53,267 nt of DNA from Lysobacteraceae bacterium (GTDB lineage Bacteria > Pseudomonadota > Gammaproteobacteria > Xanthomonadales > Rhodanobacteraceae). This document shows, piece by piece, positions 26,302 to 34,195 of this stretch; position 1 is the stretch's first letter, and the number at the start of each line of letters is the position of its first letter. The translations under genes and the position numbers were made by a program. The DNA lies in contig JAGWPB010000010.1 of assembly GCA_028870665.1 (NCBI GenBank), forward strand, positions 1 to 53,267, read 5' to 3'. The notes beneath the pieces are model-generated. The model was not told the DNA's origin. It ran no database searches and saw only the letters and a program-made list of their open reading frames with translations.

Positions 26302-27210
26302 ATGACCGGACCCAGCTTCCAGGACCTGATCCAGACCCTGAACCGCTACTGGGCCGAGCAGGGCTGTGTGCTGGTGCAGCCGTTCGATATCGAGGTCGGT
26401 GCGGGGACCTTTCACCCCGCCACCTTCCTGCGCGCGCTGGGACCGGAGCCCTGGGCAGCGGCCTTCGTGCAGCCCTCGCGCCGGCCCGCCGATGGCCGCT
26501 ATGGCGACAACCCCAACCGCCTGCAGCACTACTACCAGTACCAGGTGGTGATCAAACCCAACCCGGACGACATCCTCGATCGCTACCTCGGCTCGCTGAA
26601 GGCGCTCGGCATCGATCCGCTGGTGCACGACCTGCGCTTCGTCGAGGACAACTGGGAGTCACCGACACTGGGCGCCTGGGGACTGGGCTGGGAGGTCTGG
26701 CTCAACGGCATGGAGGTGACCCAGTTCACCTATTTCCAGCAGGCCGGCGGCCTCGAATGCCGGCCGGTGACCGGCGAGATCACCTACGGGCTGGAGCGCC
26801 TGGCGATGTACCTGCAGAACGTGGACAACGTCTATGACCTGGTCTGGACGGTGGCGCCGCACGGCACCGTGACCTACGGCGACGTGTTCCACCAGAACGA
26901 GGTCGAGCAGAGCGCCTACAACTTCGAGTACGCCGACGTGGCCGAGTTGTTCCATCGCTTCGATGCCTGCGAAGCCGAGGCGCAGAAGCTGATCGCCCTG
27001 GGCTTGCCGCTGCCGGCCTACGAGCAGGTGTGCAAGGCCAGTCATGCCTTCAACCTGCTGGATGCGCGCCGCGCGATCGGCGTCAGTGAACGCCAGCGCA
27101 CCATCCTGCGCGTGCGCGCGCTGTCGCGCGGCGTGGCCGAGGCCTATGTGGCGCAGCGCGAGAAGCTGGGGTTTCCGGGCGTGAAGCATGCGGAGGCGGC
27201 CCATGGCTGA
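26302..27210 (+). CDS. glyQ: Glycyl-tRNA synthetase alpha subunit
   Basis: 302 aa. Class II catalytic subunit of the bacterial alpha2beta2 enzyme: it starts with the family pattern [17 protein letters not shown], has YNFEYADV and the block [19 protein letters not shown] (motif 3 region), and [20 protein letters not shown] (motif 2). It charges tRNA-Gly with the beta subunit, whose ATG at 27203 overlaps this gene's 3' end by eight bases. The two form an operon. Confidence 0.97.
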   Translation: MTGPSFQDLIQTLNRYWAEQGCVLVQPFDIEVGAGTFHPATFLRALGPEPWAAAFVQPSRRPADGRYGDNPNRLQHYYQYQVVIKPNPDDILDRYLGSLKALGIDPLVHDLRFVEDNWESPTLGAWGLGWEVWLNGMEVTQFTYFQQAGGLECRPVTGEITYGLERLAMYLQNVDNVYDLVWTVAPHGTVTYGDVFHQNEVEQSAYNFEYADVAELFHRFDACEAEAQKLIALGLPLPAYEQVCKASHAFNLLDARRAIGVSERQRTILRVRALSRGVAEAYVAQREKLGFPGVKHAEAAHG

Positions 27211-29455
27211 GGCCGCCGGCAAGCCGTTGCTGATCGAGCTGGGCGTCGAGGAACTGCCGATCGCTGCAGTCGACACCTTGGCCGAAGCGTTTCTCAATGC
27301 CGTCCGCAAGGGTCTCGAGACTCGGCATTTCGGCATCGGAAGCGAGCATCACGGCAGGACTCCACAGTTCTACTGTTCGCCGCGGCGTCTGGCGGCCTAT
27401 CTACCTTGGGTCAGTTCCAAGCAGGACGATGTTCACACCAAGGTGCTGGGGCCTGCGGTTTCCATCGGCCTGGATGCCGCCGGTCAGCCCACCGCCGCAC
27501 TGCGTGGCTTCGCCGCCAAGATCGGCGTGGCCGTTGAATCGTTGACTCGCGAGATGACCGACAAGGGCGAGCGCTTCGTGTACGTGAGCGAAGACGTCGG
27601 CCAGCCGCTGACCGCGCTGCTGCCGGAGATCCTCGCCGAGGCGCTGAAGGCGTTGCCGATCGCCAAGCCGATGCGTTGGGGCGATCACGACTTCAGCTTC
27701 GTGCGCCCGCTGCACTGGCTGGTGATCCTGTTCGGCGAAACCGTGATCGAAACCGAGCTGATGGGCATCCGCAGCGGCCGGCAGTCGCGTGGCCACCGCT
27801 TCCACCACGACAAGCCGGTGTGGATCGCCGACGCCGACGGCTATGTCGAAGCCCTGCGCGCTGCGCACGTGCTGGCCGATCCGGCCGAACGCCGTGCGCG
27901 CATCCGCAGCGAGGTGGCGCGCGCCGCTGCCGAGGTGGACCGCCTGCCGCACTTGGATGACGCGTTACTCGACCAGATTGCCAACCTGACCGAATGGCCG
28001 GTGGCGATCGTTTGTTCATTCGATAGGTACTTCGTCTCAGTTCCAGAGGAAGCACTTATTGCGACGATGGTCACCAATCAGAAATTCGTTCCGCTACTTG
28101 AAAATTACACACCTGACCTTGCCACCATCGGATTAGATGCTGATCCGTCCGAAGTGCAGGGCCAGCGGTTGAGCAACCTCTTTATCGGTGTGGCGAACGT
28201 CGAGAGCCGCGATCCGGCGCAGATCCGCCACGGCTACGAGCGCGTGATCCGCCCGCGCTTTGCTGATGCGATGTTTTTCTGGAACCAGGATTTGCGAGAG
28301 CTTCCCTTGTCCCAACGGCAAGAAGCGCTCAAGGCTGTTACCGACCAGCCCGCACTGGGCTCGCTGTGGGACAAGAGCGTGCGCGTCGCCGAGCTGGCGC
28401 GCGTCATCGCCAACCGCGTCGGCGCCGATGCGGCGCAGGCTGCGCACGCCGCCAGCCTGGCCAAGTGCGATTTGCTCACACGCATGGTCGGCGAGTTCCC
28501 CGAACTGCAGGGCGTGATGGGCCGCACCTACGCCTTGGCACAGGGCGAGCCCGCCGACGTTGCCCATGCACTGGATGAGGTCTACATGCCGCGCCAGGCC
28601 GGCGACGGCATCGCGCCCAGCCCGCTCGGCCGCGTGCTGGCCGTCGCCGAGCGCGTCGACACGCTGGCCGGATTGTTCGCCATCGGTGGCAAACCCGGCG
28701 GCGCCAAGGATCCGTATGCCCTGCGCCGCGCCGCGCTGGGCCTGGCGCGCACGCTGATCGAGGGCGGCCTGCAGCTGGATACGCGCGGCCTGCTGCTGGA
28801 GGCGCTGGACGCCATCCCCGAGGGCGCGTTTGCCGCTGGTCTCAAGCCCGGCAGGGGCGGCAAGCCCGACAAGTCCGACAAGTCCGACGAGCCCGGCGCC
28901 GCGCCGGCGCCGGATTCCGGTGCGCGTCGCGCTGCGCTGGCTGCCGAGCTGGAGCTGTTCATCCTTGAACGCTTGCGCGGCTACTACGCCGAGCAGGGCT
29001 TCGCCGCCGGCCTGTTCGATGCCGTGGCCGCGGTGGCGCCGACCAGCCTGTTCGATTTCGACCGCCGCCTGCGTGCACTGGCTGCCTTCATGCGGCGCCC
29101 CGAGAGCGCGGCGCTGGCCGCGGCCAACAAGCGCGTGGCCAACATCCTGCGCAAACAGGCCGAGGAGGCAGGCGGCGCTGCCGTCGCGATCAACGCGGCG
29201 CTGTTCGAGGCGCCCGCCGAGCGTGCGCTCGGCGACGCGCTGGCCGCTGCGCGCCATTCCAGCGCAGCGGCCGTGGCCTGCCACGACTACGCCGGCGCGC
29301 TGGAATCCCTTGCCGCGCTGGAAGCGCCGGTCGCGCGCTTCTTCGACGACGTGATGGTGCTGGCGGACGACCCCGCGGTGCGCGCCAATCGCCTCGCCCT
29401 GCTGGCCGGGCTGCAGGCCGCGTTCAACGCAATTGCCGACATCGCTCGGGTGTAA
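27203..29455 (+). CDS. glyS: Glycyl-tRNA synthetase beta subunit
   Basis: 750 aa, longer than the usual 690 or so. It starts [19 protein letters not shown], has the conserved [20 protein letters not shown] and SRGHRFHH-type segments, [12 protein letters not shown], and ends [18 protein letters not shown]. Two oddities: a Gly/Lys/Asp-rich insertion with 9-base tandem repeats ([12 protein letters not shown], around 28855-28900), probably a surface loop; and patches of clearly lower GC and different codon use (about 27280-27440, 27990-28150 and 28255-28345), suggesting mosaic recombination from another lineage. All parts stay in frame. Confidence 0.95.
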   Translation: MAEAAGKPLLIELGVEELPIAAVDTLAEAFLNAVRKGLETRHFGIGSEHHGRTPQFYCSPRRLAAYLPWVSSKQDDVHTKVLGPAVSIGLDAAGQPTAALRGFAAKIGVAVESLTREMTDKGERFVYVSEDVGQPLTALLPEILAEALKALPIAKPMRWGDHDFSFVRPLHWLVILFGETVIETELMGIRSGRQSRGHRFHHDKPVWIADADGYVEALRAAHVLADPAERRARIRSEVARAAAEVDRLPHLDDALLDQIANLTEWPVAIVCSFDRYFVSVPEEALIATMVTNQKFVPLLENYTPDLATIGLDADPSEVQGQRLSNLFIGVANVESRDPAQIRHGYERVIRPRFADAMFFWNQDLRELPLSQRQEALKAVTDQPALGSLWDKSVRVAELARVIANRVGADAAQAAHAASLAKCDLLTRMVGEFPELQGVMGRTYALAQGEPADVAHALDEVYMPRQAGDGIAPSPLGRVLAVAERVDTLAGLFAIGGKPGGAKDPYALRRAALGLARTLIEGGLQLDTRGLLLEALDAIPEGAFAAGLKPGRGGKPDKSDKSDEPGAAPAPDSGARRAALAAELELFILERLRGYYAEQGFAAGLFDAVAAVAPTSLFDFDRRLRALAAFMRRPESAALAAANKRVANILRKQAEEAGGAAVAINAALFEAPAERALGDALAAARHSSAAAVACHDYAGALESLAALEAPVARFFDDVMVLADDPAVRANRLALLAGLQAAFNAIADIARV

Positions 29456-29512
29456 GGGCGGCTGCTTCGGCGGCGCGCCGCCCCTGCGTGAGTGCCGCGC
29501 GACCGCGACGGC

Positions 29513-29546
29513 CGAGATGCTTCGGCCTGCGCAGCGAAGGATCTCG
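29513..29546. repeat. Imperfect inverted repeat in the glyS-SDR gap
   Basis: CGAGATGCTTCG and CGAAGGATCTCG pair over 12 bases with one mismatch around GCCTGCGCAG. The wording (GATCC-TTCG-CTGCGC on the minus strand) is like dispersed intergenic repeats of GC-rich proteobacteria. The rest of 29456-29691 shows no gene. Confidence 0.45.
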
Positions 29547-29691
29547 ACGCGTCGATGCGCGTCACGGCCTGCGCGCGGCTGGCGATGACGCAAGTCGATG
29601 TATCGCGGTCTGTGTTTGGACAGGACAACATGCCGAATGCGGGCTGCTGCGCAATACTCGGTCTGCCCGCAACAGCCGAGAGGGACGCCGC

Positions 29692-30444
29692 GTGAGCCAG
29701 TTCCCACGAGCCCTGATCACTGGCGCCGCGCGCCGCGTCGGTGCCGAGATCGCGCGTCAGTTGCACGTCGACCACGATCTGCTGCTGCACTGTCGGCGCT
29801 CGCGCGACGAGGCCGCGACGTTGGCCGCCACGCTGGAGGCGACCCGCCCGCGGAGCACCCGCATCGTCGCAGGCGAACTCGGCGATGAAGACGCGCGCGC
29901 GCAGCTGGCCGACGCCATCGGCACCGCCGCGCTCGATCTCGTCGTGTTCAACGCGTCGCGCTATGTGCGCAGCGATCTTGCCGCCGTACCGGCAGACCGC
30001 AATCGCGAGCTGCGCGACTTGCTCGAAGTCAACGTGGTCGCCACCTGGGATCTGGCCCTGCGCCTGCGGCCCGCGCTGACCGCCGCGGCGCGTGCGCGCG
30101 GGGACGCGGCGATTGTGGTGATCCTCGATATCTATGCGCAGCGCCCGTTGCCCGGCCACGAGGCTTACAGCATCAGTCGCGCGGCGGGCAGCATGCTGGT
30201 GCAGGCGCTGGCGCGCGCCTTCGGCAGCGAGGGCATCCGCGTCAACGGCGTGGCGCCGGGCACGGTGCTCTGGGCCGAGGGTCCGCAGCGCGCCGAGACC
30301 GAGGCGTTGCTGACCGCACGCACCGCGCTGGGCCGCATCGGCAGCCCCGCCGATGTCGCTGCCGCCGTGCGCTATCTGGCCGGGGCGCGCTACGTCACCG
30401 GTAGCGTGCTGCCGGTCGATGGGGGGCGTGGCACCTGCGCTTGA
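29692..30444 (+). CDS. Pteridine-reductase-like short-chain dehydrogenase (FolM/PTR1 type)
   Basis: 250 aa from a GTG preceded by GAGAGGGA. The NADPH motif TGAARRVG (10-17) with its Arg pair and the Asp (146, in ILDIYAQRPLPG) in place of the usual catalytic Ser are hallmarks of pteridine reductases, which reduce dihydrobiopterin or dihydrofolate. Tyr159 is present, but the catalytic lysine of YxxxK is Arg163 (YSISR). The NNAG position is FNAS. Pterin reduction would fit the pterin-dependent phhA at the window start. The Lys-to-Arg change may weaken activity or alter it. Confidence 0.82.
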   Translation: MSQFPRALITGAARRVGAEIARQLHVDHDLLLHCRRSRDEAATLAATLEATRPRSTRIVAGELGDEDARAQLADAIGTAALDLVVFNASRYVRSDLAAVPADRNRELRDLLEVNVVATWDLALRLRPALTAAARARGDAAIVVILDIYAQRPLPGHEAYSISRAAGSMLVQALARAFGSEGIRVNGVAPGTVLWAEGPQRAETEALLTARTALGRIGSPADVAAAVRYLAGARYVTGSVLPVDGGRGTCA

Positions 30445-30481
30445 GCGGTTTGCAAGGCCGCTCCGGCACATGGATCAGCCG

Positions 30482-30511
30482 CCGCGATGAGCACGCGCGT
30501 GCTCGTCGCGG
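30482..30511. repeat. 30-base near-perfect palindrome
   Basis: Two 15-base arms (CCGCGATGAGCACGC and GCGTGCTCGTCGCGG) with one G-T pair and no loop. The 16-base core 30489-30504 is perfect. It may be the SDR terminator or a protein-binding site. Confidence 0.7.
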
Positions 30512-30726
30512 TAAAGGGGCGGCTATGCCGCATCCGTTTGCTTGCAAGCCGCGGCAGGATGTCCGGCTTTGCGAATGGATCGGCTGAGGGGCATTCAGCC
30601 GGACGCCGCCGAGCTTGCCGGCAAAACCGATGCCGGGTCCGGATGCGGCCTGCCGTCGATGGCGCGCCGCGGGGCGGCCATTACCCGCGCAAACATTACG
30701 AAATGACCCTCGGGAACTTACGGGCC

Positions 30727-30755
30727 TTGACCGTGGCGTCAGATTGACGTTACGG
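30727..30755 (+). promoter_or_regulatory. Promoter-like element of TonB-dependent receptor 1
   Basis: TTGACC (30727-30732), 17 bases, TTACGG (30750-30755). The block CCTTGACCG-14 bases-CGTTACG recurs with identical spacing upstream of receptor 2, while the spacer differs, which supports function. Confidence 0.6.
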
Positions 30756-30764
30756 TTTCGCAAT

Positions 30765-30793
30765 GTTTCCGTCATGGTTCCGGAATCGGAAAC
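30765..30793. promoter_or_regulatory. Inverted repeat just downstream of the promoter (operator or leader hairpin)
   Basis: GTTTCCG (30765-30771) and CGGAAAC (30787-30793) flank an inner palindrome TTCCGGAA (30778-30785). The position, about 10-40 bases past the -10 box, fits an operator or a 5'-UTR stem. Confidence 0.4.
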
Positions 30794-30918
30794 TGCTCGC
30801 GCCATGCGAGCCGGGGGACGTGACGCCATGCAGTGCCGGCCGGAGAGGCCGCTTGCGGCGCGAGCGTTGAAGCGGCCCGCCACAAGCGGGCATGACACAG
30901 CAACAGGGGACTCATGTG

Positions 30919-33732
30919 ATGAAGCAGAAACTGTTGGTTGCCGCCATTGTCGCGGCGCTGTTCACGCCAGCGATGGTCCTGGCGCAAGACACGCCGCCGA
31001 GTGGCGGTGGCGAGCAAGGCAACGCCCCCAAGAAGGAGGAGGCCAAGAAGCTCGACAAGGTGACCGTCACCGGCTCGCTGATCCCGCAGGCGCAGATCGA
31101 GACTGCGTCGCCGGTCATCACGATCACCGCGGCCGACATGCAACGCCAGGGTTTCAGCAACGTCTATGACGCTTTGCGCGCCCAGCCACTGGCCACGGGT
31201 GCGGTGCAGGACAGCCAGTTCTCGGCCGGTTTCACCCCCGGCGCGGAAACCATCAGCCTGCTGGGACTCAATCCCGACTTCACGCTGTTCCTGATCAACG
31301 GCAAGCCGATGTCGGAGTACCCCCTGCTTTACAACGGCCAGTCGAACTTCGTCGATCTGTCCACGGTGCCGATGGCGATGGTCGACCATATCGACATCCT
31401 GCCCGGCAACCAGTCCTCGATCTATGGCTCGTCGGCGATCGCCGGCGTGGTCAACGTGGTGCTCAAGCAGCGTGCCGAGGGCGTGACGTTCGACTATCGC
31501 GCCGGCGGCACCTCCGACGGCGGTGGTTCCAACCAGCGTCTGCAGCTGGTCGGCGGCTACAACACCGACAAGCTGAGCCTGGTCTACGGCCTGCAGATCA
31601 GCGACAGCCAGGCGATCTGGGGCTTCGACCGGTCGATCTCCAGCAGCACCAACAGCAACCCCAATCCCAATGCGCGCTATTCCCCGCGCAATTACCTGAT
31701 CCTGCGCTACGGCAGCGGCTACGTGGATCCGACCAGCGTGGCCGGGCCCAATCCCTGCGCAGGCATCGCCAACCAGTTCGGCGGCACGATCAGCTATCAG
31801 TATCGCCCCGGATCGGGCTACTACTGCGGCAGCAAGCAGAGCGTGGGCTATGCGACGCTGAAGAACCCCAACACCACCTACAGCGGCTACCTCAACGCCG
31901 ATTACCGGCTGAATGATTCCGCCGAGCTCTACGGCACGCTGCTCTACACCTTCGCCAAGAACAAGAGCTATGCCGGGCCGAACTACACCTGGTGGGGCGC
32001 CAACACCGGCAACTACTTCGTCAACGCCAACACCGGAACCTTCGATCTGGTCCAGCAGACCTTCGCGCCCGAGGAGATGGGCGGGCTGGATGCCAGCGCC
32101 GAGCGGCTCTGGTCGCGCGCGTATTCGTTCACGGGCGGCGTGCGCGGCAATCTGGGTCAGTCGGACTGGGCCTACGACGCCTACTACGCGCGTTCCCAGT
32201 ACAATCTCTCCAGCGAGCAGCGGCGCACCCTCGGAGCCAAGGTCGACGCCTTCTTCGAAAGCCAGTTCCTCGGACCGAAGCTCGGCACCTACTACGGTTA
32301 CCCGATTTACGCCCCCGACTACAGCAAGTTCTATCAGGGCATCACCCCGGCCCAGTACCAGAGCTTCACCGGCGTGATCAGCAGCAAGTCCGAGACCTAC
32401 ACCCAGAACGCCAACCTGGTGCTCACCAACACCAGCCTGTTCGACCTGCCGGCCGGTCCGGTGGGGGTTGCCGGCGTGCTGCAGGCGGGCAACTCGTACT
32501 GGAGCCTGCCGGCGGATCCGCGGTTGGTGGCGGGCGATTTCTGGGGGATCACCGGTTCCTCAGGGGCCGGCAAGCGCGACAACTACGCCGGCGCACTGGA
32601 GTTCAAGGTGCCGATCTTCAGCATGCTCACCGCGGATCTGTCCGGCCGTTATGACCATTACAAGAACCTCGGCGGCGGCTCCGACAGCAAGGCCACCTAC
32701 AAGCTGGGGCTGGAGTTCCGGCCGATCAGCACCCTGCTGTTTCGCGGCAACTACGCCACCGCCTTCCGCGCGCCGGATCTGGGATACGCCTTCATCGGCC
32801 CCAGCGGCTTCTACAGCTCGGCCACCGACTACTACCGCTGCGCGGTGCTGGAGCCGAACGTCACGATCGAGAACTGCACCTACAACAGCGTGCAGTACAA
32901 GGGCACCCAGCTCGGCAATGCCAACCTGAAGTCGATCACCGCCAAGTCGTATGGTTTCGGCGTGGTTTGGTCGCCGACCGCGTCCCTGGACTTCAAGGCC
33001 GACTACTACCACATCAACATCGACAACGAGGTCAGCTACCAGAGCGTGGATCAGTTGATGAAGGATGATGCGGCCTGCTTGCTCGGACAGCTCGACATCA
33101 ACTCGCCGACCTGCCAGGCCGCGATCTCGCAGGTCCAGCGCGCGCCCGGCACCGGGCCGCTGCCGTACAACCTGCTGGGGATCACGGTCAAGCCGATCAA
33201 CATCTCCAGGGAGATGGTCGCCGGCATCGTGGCGTCCGGCAACTACCGCTACGACGCGGGTCGCTGGGGCGACTTCGGCTTCGGGGCCCAGTACAACGTC
33301 ACCCTGAAGCACACCTACCAGCAGTATCCGGGGGATCCCGACATCGACCTGTTGCGCAATCCGTACTACTCGTCGGAGTTCAAGTCGATTCTCAGCGGCA
33401 ACATCACCTGGGCGGTCGGCAACTGGACCACGACGCTGTACGGCATCCGTTACGGGGCCACGCCCAACTACACCGCGCAGGTCAACACGACCGGCTACGC
33501 CGCCCGCGGAGCGGGCACGGTGGCGCCCTGGATGGTCTACAACGGCAGCATCGAATACCGCCTGACCCCGGATGCCAAGGTCAGCCTGTTGGTCAACAAC
33601 ATTCGCAACACGATGCCGCCGCGCGACAAGACCTGGGTCGGCTGGCCTTACTACAACGTATTCAACTACAACGCCTACGGGCGCGCGTTCTGGGTCGAGC
33701 TCAACGTGCACTTCGGCGGCGGCAAGTCATAG
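30919..33732 (+). CDS. TonB-dependent outer-membrane receptor 1
   Basis: 937 aa. The ATG at 30919 follows AGGGGA and gives a clean signal peptide (MKQKLLVAAIVAALFTPAMV, cleavage near LA-QDT). A Lys/Glu-rich linker leads to the plug (KVTVTGSLIPQAQIETASP, GFSNVYDALRAQPLATG, PGNQSSIYGSSAIAGVVNVV), then a long Tyr/Asn-rich 22-strand barrel ending VELNVHFGGGKS. It should import a substrate using TonB-ExbBD energy. It is paralogous to the next gene over its whole length (for example GPKLGTYYGYPIYAP in both). Neighbouring secreted S9 peptidases suggest oligopeptides as cargo. A strong terminator follows, so it is its own transcript. Confidence 0.93.
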   Translation: MKQKLLVAAIVAALFTPAMVLAQDTPPSGGGEQGNAPKKEEAKKLDKVTVTGSLIPQAQIETASPVITITAADMQRQGFSNVYDALRAQPLATGAVQDSQFSAGFTPGAETISLLGLNPDFTLFLINGKPMSEYPLLYNGQSNFVDLSTVPMAMVDHIDILPGNQSSIYGSSAIAGVVNVVLKQRAEGVTFDYRAGGTSDGGGSNQRLQLVGGYNTDKLSLVYGLQISDSQAIWGFDRSISSSTNSNPNPNARYSPRNYLILRYGSGYVDPTSVAGPNPCAGIANQFGGTISYQYRPGSGYYCGSKQSVGYATLKNPNTTYSGYLNADYRLNDSAELYGTLLYTFAKNKSYAGPNYTWWGANTGNYFVNANTGTFDLVQQTFAPEEMGGLDASAERLWSRAYSFTGGVRGNLGQSDWAYDAYYARSQYNLSSEQRRTLGAKVDAFFESQFLGPKLGTYYGYPIYAPDYSKFYQGITPAQYQSFTGVISSKSETYTQNANLVLTNTSLFDLPAGPVGVAGVLQAGNSYWSLPADPRLVAGDFWGITGSSGAGKRDNYAGALEFKVPIFSMLTADLSGRYDHYKNLGGGSDSKATYKLGLEFRPISTLLFRGNYATAFRAPDLGYAFIGPSGFYSSATDYYRCAVLEPNVTIENCTYNSVQYKGTQLGNANLKSITAKSYGFGVVWSPTASLDFKADYYHINIDNEVSYQSVDQLMKDDAACLLGQLDINSPTCQAAISQVQRAPGTGPLPYNLLGITVKPINISREMVAGIVASGNYRYDAGRWGDFGFGAQYNVTLKHTYQQYPGDPDIDLLRNPYYSSEFKSILSGNITWAVGNWTTTLYGIRYGATPNYTAQVNTTGYAARGAGTVAPWMVYNGSIEYRLTPDAKVSLLVNNIRNTMPPRDKTWVGWPYYNVFNYNAYGRAFWVELNVHFGGGKS

Positions 33733-33762
33733 CGTCACGCCAGGCGCAAACGATGCAACCAG

Positions 33763-33789
33763 GGGCCGTCCGCAAGGACGGCCCTTTTT
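33763..33789 (+). terminator. Rho-independent terminator after TonB-dependent receptor 1
   Basis: Nine-base perfect stem GGGCCGTCC/GGACGGCCC with a GCAA tetraloop, followed by TTTTT. Confidence 0.93.
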
Positions 33790-33910
33790 CTTGGGCAGCG
33801 GCCAGGCACGCCGGCATCCGGGTTGCCACGTCGCATCGCGGAGCCCCGCAGGCCGGGGTTGCCGGGCGCACCGGATCGATCCGGGCCGTTACGGCGGGAT
33901 GCGTTGCGGT

Positions 33911-33925
33911 TAGGAAAAATTCCTA
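33911..33925. promoter_or_regulatory. Operator-like palindrome upstream of receptor 2
   Basis: TAGGAA-AAA-TTCCTA, perfect six-base arms in a GC-poor patch, about 60 bases before the -35 hexamer. It could bind a dimeric activator. Confidence 0.4.
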
Positions 33926-33984
33926 GCCAATTCCGCGAACTTCATCACGTTTCTTACGGAACGGATACATCGCATGACCGCGCC

Positions 33985-34013
33985 TTGACCGGCCGGTTAA
34001 GCAATCGTTACGT
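33985..34013 (+). promoter_or_regulatory. Promoter-like element of TonB-dependent receptor 2
   Basis: TTGACC (33985-33990), 17 bases, TTACGT (34008-34013). It matches the block upstream of receptor 1 at both hexamers and their immediate flanks (CCTTGACCG, CGTTACG) with the same spacing. Confidence 0.6.
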
Positions 34014-34195
34014 TCAGTGTCAAGCAATCCTGCGGTCGCCAGCGTCTCCGGAAAAGCGCGATCGGATCGCGTGCGCTGATCGGGCAGCGGCGCGCGATGG
34101 TGCTGCCGCGCAGCGGCCCGCAGCAGACCGTGAGGCATCGCATTACGCCGTCCAGCGGATGGCCTGTCAGCGTCACCACCAAGGGGCTCCACATC

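Larger units (their letters stand above)
30445..30918. other. Non-coding region upstream of TonB-dependent receptor 1
   Basis: About 470 bases with no convincing gene. From left to right it holds a short stem after the SDR stop (GAGCGG/CCGCTC), a 30-base palindrome (30482-30511), a promoter-like block shared with the second receptor (30727-30755) and an inverted repeat just downstream of it (30765-30793). The long distance from promoter to ATG (about 160 bases) leaves a 5' leader. Confidence 0.6.
33790..34195. other. Non-coding region upstream of TonB-dependent receptor 2
   Basis: About 400 bases without a convincing gene. It includes the palindrome 33911-33925, the promoter-like block 33985-34013 and a leader of about 180 bases to the ATG. 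The part around 33905-34030 is locally AT-richer than its surroundings. Confidence 0.6.
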
